Made by a program: the position numbers and the translations under genes. Below the pieces are notes generated by a model. That model ran no database searches. It was not told the DNA's origin and saw only the letters and a list, made by a program, of their open reading frames with translations. A stretch of 64,000 bases of DNA from Hydrogenovibrio sp965140365 (GTDB lineage Bacteria; Pseudomonadota; Gammaproteobacteria; Thiomicrospirales; Thiomicrospiraceae). The DNA is taken from NCBI GenBank assembly GCA_965140365.1, contig OZ223196.1, one strand, 5' to 3'. Position 1 is the first letter of the stretch. Each line of letters opens with the position of its first letter. This document shows positions 25,790-34,769 of the stretch, one piece after another.

Positions 25790-26740
25790 ATGACGAAGCA
25801 CATGCCCGATATCGCTTGCCAACCCCACCAAGACCCACAGGGAAAACTCAACTGGGTCGGAATGAGTGGCATTGAACTGCCAATCCAGCTACAACAAGAT
25901 TCGCAAAACACCCTAACCCTATCCTCGCAGGTACAAGCCTACGTCAGTTTGGACGATCCTTTAAGCAAAGGTATTCACATGTCGCGCCTGTATCTGATTC
26001 TGGATGAAACCGGCTCGAAAGCGCCGTTAACACCGGCCAGCATCCAAAGCATGCTACAAGCCTTTATCGAATCGCATCAGGGGCTCAGCCAAAACGCATT
26101 TGTTGAATTCCGTTTCGATTACTATGAAAGACGTCGCTCCCTGAAGTCCGACAATTCCGGCTGGAAGCACTATCCTTGCACGCTGCGCGGTGAAATGCGC
26201 GACGGGCAATACGAATGCGAAGTCAGCATCAGTGTGCCCTATTCCTCCACCTGCCCGTGTTCTGCGGCCTTGTCTCGTCAATTGATTCAGGAAGCATTCG
26301 AACAGCAATTCAACGGTCAGGCACTGGACTACAATCAAGTGCTGGAATGGCTCGGCACGCCGGAAGGCATCTGCGCCACGCCCCACAGCCAGCGCTCTTA
26401 TGCGCAGATCAAACTGAAAGTGGATGCGTCGCACGACCTGAACCTCTCTACCGTCATCAACCAGATTGAAGACGCGGTGAAAACGCCGGTGCAATCCACC
26501 GTCAAACGTGAAGACGAACAGGAATTTGCCCGTTTGAACGCCACCAACCTGATGTTCTGTGAAGACGCCGCGCGTCGCATGCAAGCCAAACTGGAAAGCT
26601 GCACCGAATATCAAGACTACTGGGTGCGCGTCAACCACTTGGAAAGCCTGCACCCGCACGATGCGGTGGCGATTGTCACCAAAAACGTGCCGGGCGGTTA
26701 CAGCGACGAACCCAACTTTATGGATCGTTTCGAGCACTAA
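25790..26740 (+). CDS. folE2: GTP cyclohydrolase IB
   Basis: The 316-residue enzyme converts GTP to dihydroneopterin triphosphate for folate synthesis. The active-site Cys is in YSSTCPCSAALS near residue 155; also conserved are PLSKGIHMSRLY, EFRFDYYERRRS and the C-terminal NHLESLHPHDAVA. FolE2 works with metals other than zinc. It follows the COG0523 GTPase by 167 bases. A TATACT-type -10 near 25694 suggests its own promoter; no convincing Zur box was found. A strong hairpin terminator follows. Confidence 0.95.
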   Translation: MTKHMPDIACQPHQDPQGKLNWVGMSGIELPIQLQQDSQNTLTLSSQVQAYVSLDDPLSKGIHMSRLYLILDETGSKAPLTPASIQSMLQAFIESHQGLSQNAFVEFRFDYYERRRSLKSDNSGWKHYPCTLRGEMRDGQYECEVSISVPYSSTCPCSAALSRQLIQEAFEQQFNGQALDYNQVLEWLGTPEGICATPHSQRSYAQIKLKVDASHDLNLSTVINQIEDAVKTPVQSTVKREDEQEFARLNATNLMFCEDAARRMQAKLESCTEYQDYWVRVNHLESLHPHDAVAIVTKNVPGGYSDEPNFMDRFEH

Positions 26741-26766
26741 ACGCACGAAATCTTGTGCCTTCCATC

Positions 26767-26794
26767 AAAAAAGCCGCTTTTCAGCGGCTTTTTT
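26767..26794. terminator. bidirectional terminator between folE2 and the Lrp-type gene
   Basis: AAGCCGCT and AGCGGCTT form a hairpin flanked by A6 and T6, placed between two convergent genes. Confidence 0.9.
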
Positions 26795-26821
26795 ATGATC
26801 GGTAAACGGATTCAAAAACGC

Positions 26822-26831
26822 CCAGGCCTGG
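26822..26831. repeat. CCAGGCCTGG palindrome, intergenic copy
   Basis: Exact copy in the symmetric context CCCAGGCCTGGG, between the convergent ends of folE2 and the Lrp-type gene. Confidence 0.9.
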
Positions 26832-26861
26832 GTATTTTTCAGATTCACTTCAAAATAACGC

Positions 26862-27344
26862 TTAGGCAATCGGCAACGCCGTTTTATCCACCACCTTACG
26901 CAAAACAAAACTGGTGTGCACCCCGCTGACGCCCTCAATTTGGGTAATATGATTCAGCAGCAAATCCTGATAGGCCTCCAAATCCTTCACCACCACCTTC
27001 AACTGGTAATCGGCGGTTTGTCCGGTGAGCAGCAGACATTCCACCACATTCGGCAACGCCTGTATCGCATCGTCAAAGGCTTCAAACCGTTCATGCGTGT
27101 GTTTGTCCATGGAAATGTGCACCAGCGCCATTAAATCCAACCCCAATGAACGCGCGTCCAACAGCGCACGATAGCCGATAATGACTCCGGCGGTTTCCAA
27201 GGCCTTAAAACGTCGCAGACACGCCGACGGCGACAAACCGATTTGATCGGCCAATTCCTGATTGCTCAAACGGCCATTATTTTGCAACGCATTAAGGATG
27301 GCTTTGTCGTATTTATCCAGCTTATTGAGCATAGTCTTAACCAT
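26862..27344 (-). CDS. Lrp/AsnC-family regulator
   Basis: The 160-residue protein has an N-terminal helix-turn-helix (NGRLSNQELADQIGLSPSACLRR, split here over residues about 24-46) and a C-terminal RAM effector domain (about 72-150) with ECLLLTGQTADYQLKV. It senses amino acids. It is divergent from leuA, whose product makes leucine precursors, so leuA is a natural candidate target, although a mobile-type repeat separates them. Starts at 27344 or at Met5 (27332) are both possible. Confidence 0.85.
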   Translation of the reverse strand: MVKTMLNKLDKYDKAILNALQNNGRLSNQELADQIGLSPSACLRRFKALETAGVIIGYRALLDARSLGLDLMALVHISMDKHTHERFEAFDDAIQALPNVVECLLLTGQTADYQLKVVVKDLEAYQDLLLNHITQIEGVSGVHTSFVLRKVVDKTALPIA

Positions 27345-27508
27345 TTATTTAACGTTTATTTTTATCATAGAAATAAAATATCAAACAAATAGATAAAATT
27401 GAAATTAAATTGCTAAAAAAGTGTTTTTTAATCACGTTTTCACAATTTAATCGCTTCAAGAAGTTGTTACAATTTTTTCCAGAGAGCAAAGAACTTGCGA
27501 ACTCTATT

Positions 27509-27670
27509 AGGGAACCGCTATTGATTCTGGACGGAGCAGATTGAGAGTCAAAATTTGTGCTCTCAAGGGCGGGAATCGCACGTAATAGCCAGCTATTGCG
27601 AAGATTTCCAACGCAGATAGAACGAATTTTGGACTCAAGATGCCTGTTCATGAATCAATAACGGCTCCCT
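27509..27670. repeat. second-family palindromic repeat before leuA
   Basis: This 162-bp element has 19-bp terminal inverted repeats (AGGGAACCGCTATTGATTC against AGGGAGCCGTTATTGATTC read from the other end, two mismatches). Its exact centre is TAATAGC-CA-GCTATTG. The interior arms GAGAGTCAAAATTT and CTTGAGTCCAAAATT also pair. Length, symmetry and central hairpin match the GAGAGCTTTGCA family, but the ends differ. No target duplication was recognised. It ends 38 bases before the leuA start. Confidence 0.7.
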
Positions 27671-27708
27671 TTAACAGAACTCCAATTTTTAAACCGACAG
27701 GAAAACCG

Positions 27709-29357
27709 ATGAACAGCATGAAACCTGAAAAATATCGCCCAACCGAGACACCCGATTTACCCAATCGTCAGTGGCCGGACCGTCGCCTTACCCAGGCGCC
27801 GATTTGGGTGAGTGTCGACTTACGAGACGGCAACCAAGCCTTAGCCAACCCGATGACTGTCGAGCAAAAGCTAAAGCTATGGGATCAATTGATTGCGATT
27901 GGCTTTAAAACCATTGAAATCGGCTTTCCGTCGGCCAGCCAATTGGAGTTCGACTTTACCCGACGTTTGATTGAGGAAAACCGCATCCCCGAGAACGTGA
28001 CCGTTCAGGTTCTGGTTCAGGCCAGGGAGCATTTGATCAAACGCACCTATGAAGCGCTGAAAGGCGTGAAACAAGCGGTGGTGCATGTTTACAACACCAC
28101 TTCTACCGTACAACGCGAAAACGTTTTCTGCAAATCGAAAGCGGATATCAAAACCATGGCGACTCAGGGCGCGCAATGGGTCAAAACCTATGCCGAGCAA
28201 TACCCGGAAACCCAATGGACGTTTGAATACTCCCCGGAAAGCTTTTCCCAAACCGAAACCGACTACGCCGTGGAGGTCTGCCAGGCGGTCATGGACGTTT
28301 GGCAACCGACGGTGCATAACCGTTGCATTTTAAACCTACCGTCCACCGTGGAAAGCACCTCGCCCAACCGTTATGCCGATCAAATTGAATATTTTGTAAC
28401 CCACCTGAAAAACCGCGACGCGGCGATTATTTCGGTCCACACTCACAATGACCGTGGTTGCGCTGTGGCCGCCGCGGAACTGGCGATATTGGCCGGGGCC
28501 GAACGCGTGGAAGGCACCTTGCTGGGCAATGGTGAACGCACCGGTAATATGGACATCGTCACACTGGCGATGAACCTCTACAGCGAAGGCATCGACCCGC
28601 AATTGGATTTGTCGCGCCCCGACGATTGGATTCCGGTATTGGAGGAAGTCACCCGCATCGACACCCATATCCGTCATCCATGGGTCGGCGAAGCGGTTTA
28701 CACCGCCTATTCCGGCAGTCACCAGGACGCCATCCGAAAATGCCTGATGCGCCAACAGGACGACCAACCTTGGAACGTGGCTTATCTGCCGATTGACCCG
28801 ATGGACATCCACCGCAGTTACGAAGCCATTATTCGCGTCAACAGCCAATCCGGTAAAGCCGGTGCCGCCTTCATTCTGGCGCAGGAATACGGTTTGAATC
28901 TGCCGAAATGGGTTCAGCAGGATTTTGCTCCTGTCGCACAAGCGGTGGCGGAAGACGCCGGCGGTATCGTCAGCCACCAAGATTTGTTCAAGGCTTTCAA
29001 CCGCCATTACGGCGTGAACCAACCGCAAGCCACATTGAACAATTACCAACTGTCCAGAAAAGACGGCAAAGAACACTTGAGCGTGGAGGTCAACGGCGAC
29101 ACCTGGCAAGGACAGGGCAACGGCACCTTGAGCGCATTGTGTGATGCCTGGCAAAGACGCACCGGCCAACAAGTGGACGTATTGGATTACAGCGAACACG
29201 CCATGCATCAAAGCCAAGAAGGCAAACCAGGCAAAGAAGCGAAAGCATCGCCTATGTGTATGTGAAACAGAAATCGCAGAACACCATCGGCATCGCCACG
29301 GCGGACGACACCGTTTCGGCCATGATTCAGGCTTTGTTATCCACCATCAAGCCGTAA
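27709..29357 (+). CDS. leuA: 2-isopropylmalate synthase, with a frame change near the 3' end
   Basis: LeuA condenses acetyl-CoA with 2-ketoisovalerate, the first step of leucine synthesis. The ATG at 27709 (AGGA upstream) gives MNSMKPEKYRP; the open frame further upstream is in a repeat. Landmarks are WVSVDLRDGNQAL and HTHNDRGCAVAAAELA, followed by the C-terminal regulatory domain. The frame stops at 29265 in KASPMCM. The -1 frame from 29247 instead continues IAYVYVKQKSQN to 29357 and gives the expected C-terminus of about 36 residues. One A missing after GCA (29245-29247) explains this and would restore about 549 residues. No slippery heptamer is present here. Confidence 0.88.
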
Positions 29358-29381
29358 CGCCTCCACCATTTATTCCCGATA

Positions 29382-29403
29382 AAACCGCCAGGCCTGGCGG
29401 TTT
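29382..29403 (+). terminator. 22-bp perfect palindrome around CCAGGCCTGG, after leuA
   Basis: CCAGGCCTGG (29388-29397) is extended by AAACCG and CGGTTT arms to a perfect 22-bp palindrome, 25 bases after the restored leuA stop. It could act as a cruciform or terminator; the T run is short. Confidence 0.55.
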
Positions 29404-29502
29404 CCGGGCTTTCACATTCCTTTCATAAATGCCCCGCCATTTTTGCTAAGATGAGCCTTCAACTGCTTAATTTTTTCGTTTTTTCATCAAGAGGAAATCA
29501 TC

Positions 29503-30396
29503 ATGTTATTGAAAAAACACGCTCTCGCCTGGACCTTGGCCGCCTTGTTGCCAGCCTTACCGCTGACAACCGCTTTGGCCGACACCACCCACCTGAAAGG
29601 CGTCGGATTCGCCACACCGGAAGCGATGGAATACGAAGCCGACAGCGACACCTATCTGGTCGCCAACATCAACGGCAGTCCGTTTGAAAAAGACGACAAC
29701 GGCTTTATTTCCAAGCTGTCACCGGACGGCAAAGTGATTGAACTGAAATGGCTGGATGGCGCCAGCGACAACATCGCCCTCAACGCGCCGAAAGGCATGG
29801 TGACGCAGAACGGTAAACTCTATGTGGCCGATATCGACCGTTTGCGTGTATTCGACTTAAGTAGCAAAAAACAATTAGACGACATTGCCTTTCCCGGCAG
29901 CCGCTTCATTAACGGTGTCAGCCCGGCACCGGACGGCGGTCTGTACGTCACCGACAGCGGTATGGCGCCCGGCTTCAAGCCGTCCGGCACCGAAGCTCTT
30001 TACAAAGTCGACGCCAATGGCAAGGTCACCCAACTGAAAAGCGGAAAACCCGGCCACCCGAACGGTGTTTACGCCAAAGGCAATACGCTATGGATGGTCA
30101 CCCTCGGTTCCGGCCAACTAAGCACCATGACACTGGACGGCACGGAAACCTCGCGCATGACCTTGCCGTTCAACCGTCTGGACGGCTTGATTGTGACCAA
30201 TGACAACCGCCTCATCACCTCCAGCTGGAAAGCCAAAGGGGTTTACGAAATCACCCCGGACGACCATCTGAAATTGATTGTCGGTGAATTGGAATCTCCG
30301 GCGGACTTGGGCTACGACAGCAAACGCAATCGCTTGCTGATTCCGTTGTTCCTGAAAGACGAAGTGGTTATATATCCACTCAAGGACCACCCATAA
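29503..30396 (+). CDS. exported SMP-30/NHL-like beta-propeller protein
   Basis: The 297-residue protein has a signal peptide ending TALADTTH. The mature part has repeated beta-propeller blade motifs: APKGMVTQNGKLYVADID, VSPAPDGGLYVTDSG, HPNGVYAKGNTLWMVTLG and SPADLGYDSKRNRLLIPL. It resembles SMP-30/gluconolactonase-like and NHL-repeat proteins. Substrate and catalytic activity cannot be inferred. It is monocistronic, with a strong terminator directly after it. Confidence 0.8.
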   Translation: MLLKKHALAWTLAALLPALPLTTALADTTHLKGVGFATPEAMEYEADSDTYLVANINGSPFEKDDNGFISKLSPDGKVIELKWLDGASDNIALNAPKGMVTQNGKLYVADIDRLRVFDLSSKKQLDDIAFPGSRFINGVSPAPDGGLYVTDSGMAPGFKPSGTEALYKVDANGKVTQLKSGKPGHPNGVYAKGNTLWMVTLGSGQLSTMTLDGTETSRMTLPFNRLDGLIVTNDNRLITSSWKAKGVYEITPDDHLKLIVGELESPADLGYDSKRNRLLIPLFLKDEVVIYPLKDHP

Positions 30397-30407
30397 ATCT
30401 CAACTCT

Positions 30408-30443
30408 TACCCCTGCTTGAAACAGGCAGGGGTTGTTCTTTTT
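30408..30443 (+). terminator. rho-independent terminator after the propeller gene
   Basis: CCCCTGC (30410-30416) and GCAGGGG (30426-30432) form a hairpin followed by a T-rich run. Its position argues that the next gene starts at 30522 and not at the upstream in-frame ATG at 30417. Confidence 0.85.
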
Positions 30444-30521
30444 CCCCCTTCCATCTTTAGACTCCATAGTCCTTGCCCAAAAATTCAGTACAATATCCAT
30501 AACGTACTTAAGGTCACAATC

Positions 30522-33365
30522 ATGGACACCCTTATGCTGCCAAAATTGTCGAGCCCGGAACATTATTTCACCGCCCTATCAGTCATCCCAACGCCTGCTG
30601 TCGTTGTCGACTTTGATACGGGCATCATTATTTACGCTAATCCATGTGCAGTGAAACTGTTTGGACGACCTCTCGACGAATTAAAAGGACAGCACCAAAG
30701 TATATTGCACCCTCACGACGCATCTCAAACAGAAAACCCTTTTGAAACGCAGAGAACACTTCTTTTAGAGCATGAAATTTATGAAACGTATGAAGGTATT
30801 GCCGTTCACAAAAGTGGACAACGGCATCATGTCGAAATCATCGCAAACCTGGCCAAACTGGAACATGATCGTTTGCTTATCGGCATATTTCACGTAATTG
30901 ACCAGCGGTATGAAGCCAAATTAGCCCTTCAGAAAAAAACCGACGAATTCGAAGCGCTTTTTGAAAACTCTCAAGTGGGTATCATGCTCTTAAAAGGCAA
31001 TCGTGTACTTGATAAAGCGAATCAACACATGGCCGAAATCCTAGGTTATAGTTCCCCCGAAGAATTGAACGGTTTATCAATGGAATCGTTACATTTGTCA
31101 AAAGAGCGTTTCGAGGCATATGGAAAAGCAAATTACGACACCCTTAATTATCACAAAAACCTACACATTGATTATCAATTACGCAAAAAAAATGGTGATC
31201 CTATCTGGTGTCGACTCAGCGGCGTTGCTTTGGATAAAAACATCCCGGCGAATTTATCCAAGGGTGTTATTTGGGTTGTCGACGATATTTCCGACATCAA
31301 AGCGGCCGAAGCCGCTCTTACGGTAGAACGAAACCTCTTTAGAAGTGGACCAACTGTCATCTTTCAAAGAGATCCATCTCCTGGCTGGCCGGTTAAATAT
31401 GTATCCCCTAACGCTCAAAAAGTTCTCGGCTATGAGCCAAACGACTTTCTAAAAAAGAACCTGCTATTTTCTGACTTAATCCACCCTGACGAGATAGAAA
31501 GGGTTCTCGCTGAATTCGAGACGCATTGCCAAAATAGAGCCGTGCAATTTCAACAAATTTACCCTCTCAAAATCAAATCGGGAGATTATCGGAAATTCTA
31601 TGACTACACATTGGTAAATTATGACAGTCAAGGAAATGTTGAGTCTTTTTACGGTTACCTGATTGACATGACGGATTATCTCAAAGCACAAGAGCTATCG
31701 TCACTCTTATTAAACAGCACAAATGAAGGCATTTTCGGTATCGACAAAAGTGGCACCATTTCATTCGTTAATCCGGCCACAACCAAAATTCTCGGCTATA
31801 CTGAAAAAGAAATGATTGGTACCAATGCTCATAACCTTTTTCATTATTCCGATGAGCTTGGCCACTCGATTCCTCATAAAGATTGCCAAATAATGCGACC
31901 GATTAAAACTGGCGAAGATCAACACTCGACACATGAAGTTCTTTGGCGCAAAGATGGTTCGAGCTTCCCAGTGGAATATCATAGTACTGCCGTTTACCGT
32001 GAAAACGAAATCGTCGGTGCCGTCATCAGCTTTCACAACATTTCACGTCGCCGCGCTCAAGAGCAACGAATCAAATATCTCGCTTTTCACGACGAGCTCA
32101 CGGGCTTACCTAACCGTCGACTTTTCAGTGAACATCTTCAAAAGGAGTTGGAACGTGAAAAACACGACACAAATCGTTCGTCCTTAATGATATTAGATAT
32201 CGATCATTTTAAAGACATTAACGACACACTCGGGCACCCAGTCGGTGACGAACTGCTCAAAGCGATTACGGAACGCATCACTAAAACGTTATCTGGAACC
32301 GATAGCCTTGCCCGAATGGGCGGTGATGAATTTGCCATTCTAACATTGGAAGAAGGCAATGGAATCGATGCAACACAAATGGCCGAGCGCATATTAAGCC
32401 TGTTCAAAACACCTTTTCAAATACATGAATTACTGATTCCAATCAGTACCAGCATTGGTATTGCCTTTTGCGAACCGGAATATTCTGTTGATGACATTAT
32501 ATCCCAAGCCGATATTGCCTTATATCAAGCCAAATACGCCGGACGCAATAATTTTGTATTTTATGAACCAGAAATGTCTCACAAGATTCATGAAGACGTC
32601 GAAGTACTTAACGCATTGCAACAAGCCACTCATGAGGAGTCATTTGAGCTTTACTATCAACCTCAAATCGACACCATCACCGAAAAGGTAGTTGGAGTAG
32701 AAGCCTTGATTCGCTGGTTTCCTGAGAACGAGCGTATCCAAGATATGAGTTCCCCGGCCCGTTTCATTCCCATTGCTGAAACCAGAGGACTGATTCACGA
32801 CATCACTCTATGGCAAATTATCCAGTTAGAAAAAGACATACAAGCGTTTCGTGCAACAGGTTTCAACGGGCGTGTTTCAATCAATATTTCCGGCGAATTA
32901 CTCAGTCATATTGAAAACTTGGTCGAGTTACTGGAGGCTATTGAACACAGTGATATTGCCTTTCATGAACTTGAATTCGAAATTACCGAAACCGCCTATG
33001 CTAAATTGACCTCGGCCGAAATTTCAGTTTTAGACGAGGTTCGAAAACAAGGGCTGGATTTAGGAATCGACGATTTCGGCACCGGGTATTCCTCACTCGT
33101 ATCGCTACGACAATTTCATTCCAGCCACCTTAAAATCGACAAAGCTTTTATCGACGAAGTTCACAATAACAACGACGACTACGCTATCGTATCTGCGACA
33201 ATTTCCATGGCACATAACCTTGGAAAGCGCGTCATTGCAGAAGGTGTAGAAACCAAAGAACAACTAAAGGTGTTAAAGGAACTCAACTGCGACATCATTC
33301 AAGGTTTTTATTATGCGAAACCCATGCCATTAAACGCAGTATGCAACTTCATTCAGAAACAATAA
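30522..33365 (+). CDS. multi-PAS GGDEF and EAL protein, cyclic-di-GMP turnover
   Basis: The 947-residue cytoplasmic protein has about four PAS domains (roughly 20-130, 140-260, 280-390, 395-510), the last followed by a PAC segment. Next comes a GGDEF domain with degenerate-looking MGGDEFAIL intact at its active site, then an EAL domain with VVGVEALIRW, the NISGELL segment and the DDFGTGYSS loop. Both catalytic motifs look complete, so synthesis and hydrolysis of c-di-GMP are both possible. No membrane helix is seen. The ATG at 30522 is chosen because earlier ATGs lie in the preceding terminator. Confidence 0.93.
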   Translation: MDTLMLPKLSSPEHYFTALSVIPTPAVVVDFDTGIIIYANPCAVKLFGRPLDELKGQHQSILHPHDASQTENPFETQRTLLLEHEIYETYEGIAVHKSGQRHHVEIIANLAKLEHDRLLIGIFHVIDQRYEAKLALQKKTDEFEALFENSQVGIMLLKGNRVLDKANQHMAEILGYSSPEELNGLSMESLHLSKERFEAYGKANYDTLNYHKNLHIDYQLRKKNGDPIWCRLSGVALDKNIPANLSKGVIWVVDDISDIKAAEAALTVERNLFRSGPTVIFQRDPSPGWPVKYVSPNAQKVLGYEPNDFLKKNLLFSDLIHPDEIERVLAEFETHCQNRAVQFQQIYPLKIKSGDYRKFYDYTLVNYDSQGNVESFYGYLIDMTDYLKAQELSSLLLNSTNEGIFGIDKSGTISFVNPATTKILGYTEKEMIGTNAHNLFHYSDELGHSIPHKDCQIMRPIKTGEDQHSTHEVLWRKDGSSFPVEYHSTAVYRENEIVGAVISFHNISRRRAQEQRIKYLAFHDELTGLPNRRLFSEHLQKELEREKHDTNRSSLMILDIDHFKDINDTLGHPVGDELLKAITERITKTLSGTDSLARMGGDEFAILTLEEGNGIDATQMAERILSLFKTPFQIHELLIPISTSIGIAFCEPEYSVDDIISQADIALYQAKYAGRNNFVFYEPEMSHKIHEDVEVLNALQQATHEESFELYYQPQIDTITEKVVGVEALIRWFPENERIQDMSSPARFIPIAETRGLIHDITLWQIIQLEKDIQAFRATGFNGRVSINISGELLSHIENLVELLEAIEHSDIAFHELEFEITETAYAKLTSAEISVLDEVRKQGLDLGIDDFGTGYSSLVSLRQFHSSHLKIDKAFIDEVHNNNDDYAIVSATISMAHNLGKRVIAEGVETKEQLKVLKELNCDIIQGFYYAKPMPLNAVCNFIQKQ

Positions 33366-33376
33366 TAACCTTTAAT

Positions 33377-33404
33377 CAAAACTCACCAGGCCTGGTGAGT
33401 TTTG
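33377..33404 (+). terminator. 28-bp perfect palindrome around CCAGGCCTGG
   Basis: The core CCAGGCCTGG (33386-33395) has CAAAACTCA and TGAGTTTTG arms, giving a perfect 28-bp palindrome just after the GGDEF/EAL gene. A conventional terminator follows at 33447. Confidence 0.7.
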
Positions 33405-33446
33405 AATTTGCCTTTTGATTCAAACCTTATAAATCCGTCAGGCAGT

Positions 33447-33473
33447 AAAAAAGGGCCTTTCGGCCCTTTTTTA
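33447..33473. terminator. bidirectional terminator between the GGDEF/EAL and MBL-fold genes
   Basis: AAAAAAGGGCC-TTTC-GGCCCTTTTTT is a short-loop GC hairpin with A and T tracts, between convergent genes. Confidence 0.9.
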
Positions 33474-33495
33474 CTCTCTAGTTCAAAGCATTGAC

Positions 33496-34593
33496 TTAAA
33501 AATCGCCGCCGGTGATTTCATTGTAAATGCGTCGGGCGTTGTTTTTCGCCGCTTGGTCAAAGACCGGACGATCTTTATACATCGATTGGTCGATGTTTTC
33601 AGCATCTTCCTGGTTACCACCGTTATCCACGACTTTCTGCACTTCTTTCTGCACATACTTGAAGTAGTCATAGGTTTGCTTCTTCACCGTGGCCATATCG
33701 GTCGGCGTTCCGTGCCCCGGAATCACATGCACGTCGGACGGAATCTGCGACATCATGTTTTCGAAAGACGCCACCCACTGCATACTGTTGGTATAAGCAA
33801 ACATCACCGGCATCCGCTCATTGAAGCCCAAATCGCCGGTCATCAACACCTTACGGGTCGGGATGTACACGCTGGTAGATGCCGGCGTATGCCCTGGCCC
33901 GAAATCCATCAAAATGAACTTTTCACCACCGCCGACATCAACGCTCAATTTATTATTGAAGGTGGTGAATTTGTCGGACACGTTGCGCGCCATATTGGTG
34001 ATGGAGTTCCCGACCCGCAAAGCCCACTCCGACTTGATGGCGTCGAACGACTGATCGAACTGCATATTGGCCAAATCGCTGGAATACAGGTGTTTCACGC
34101 CCACATCCCACCAATAACTGGCCCCCAGATAAGCGTGGCCCTGGTTGTTTTCAACCGCCACCCATTTCACCGGTTTGCTGGTCAAACGCTTGATTTGCTG
34201 ATGCACGCTGTAGGCAATCGCCGGATTGGCCCCAGCGTTAAAGACAAACACGCCATCCTTGAAAAGGACAAAGGAAATATTATTGTTTAGTCCAAAGTTG
34301 GACGGATTATGCCAGATTTGACTGCCGACAATGGTGTACACACCATCGGTCACCTTCACCGCTTTCGGCAGCGGCAGTTCGTCGCCAATGTAACCGGCTT
34401 TCTTCATGGTCGATTTGACTTCATTCACATAGGTATTGGCCGCGCTGGCGGCTACGTTACCATTCCCCATCTCTTTAGCCCAGGCTTCAAACCCGGCGGT
34501 ATAAGGGTCTTCCGTATCGGCCGAAAACGTCTGCGGACTGACCAGAGCACTGCTGATCAGAATGATCGTACCTAACTTGGAAATGACTTTCAT
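33496..34593 (-). CDS. exported MBL-fold protein with an altered metal site
   Basis: About 365 residues from the ATG at 34593, which has GGAGG seven bases upstream; an upstream in-frame ATG at 34629 lacks a site. A signal peptide ends TFSADTED. The MBL fold is shown by VFVFNAGANPAIA, MDFGPGHTPASTSVYIP, VLMTGDLGF and HVIPGHGTPTD. The first metal motif HxHxDH is not present: the expected place reads VENNQGHAYLGASYW. It may be a one-metal or non-classical hydrolase resembling the SoxH/quinoprotein-relay group. Substrate unknown. Confidence 0.8.
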   Translation of the reverse strand: MKVISKLGTIILISSALVSPQTFSADTEDPYTAGFEAWAKEMGNGNVAASAANTYVNEVKSTMKKAGYIGDELPLPKAVKVTDGVYTIVGSQIWHNPSNFGLNNNISFVLFKDGVFVFNAGANPAIAYSVHQQIKRLTSKPVKWVAVENNQGHAYLGASYWWDVGVKHLYSSDLANMQFDQSFDAIKSEWALRVGNSITNMARNVSDKFTTFNNKLSVDVGGGEKFILMDFGPGHTPASTSVYIPTRKVLMTGDLGFNERMPVMFAYTNSMQWVASFENMMSQIPSDVHVIPGHGTPTDMATVKKQTYDYFKYVQKEVQKVVDNGGNQEDAENIDQSMYKDRPVFDQAAKNNARRIYNEITGGDF

Positions 34594-34769
34594 CTTTCCT
34601 CCATCTATTGTCTTTTGTGTGTGAATCACATCTTTATATTGAATAACCTAGGGGCTGAAACAGGTTCAGTTACAGGCATGATACCATCCGTAACGCCTTA
34701 TCCCCATTGATGTTTTTAATCGCTAACAAAAGTTTTCGATGGGTAAAAGTCCTAAAGAAAATGATTCCA

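Noticed and set aside
27349..27651. Minus-strand ORF of 100 codons upstream of leuA
   Set aside because: It runs through the second-family repeat, has no ribosome site and has biased low-complexity residues.
30417..30521. Upstream in-frame start for the GGDEF/EAL protein
   Set aside because: The ATG sits inside the terminator hairpin of the previous gene. The start at 30522 gives a normal PAS beginning.
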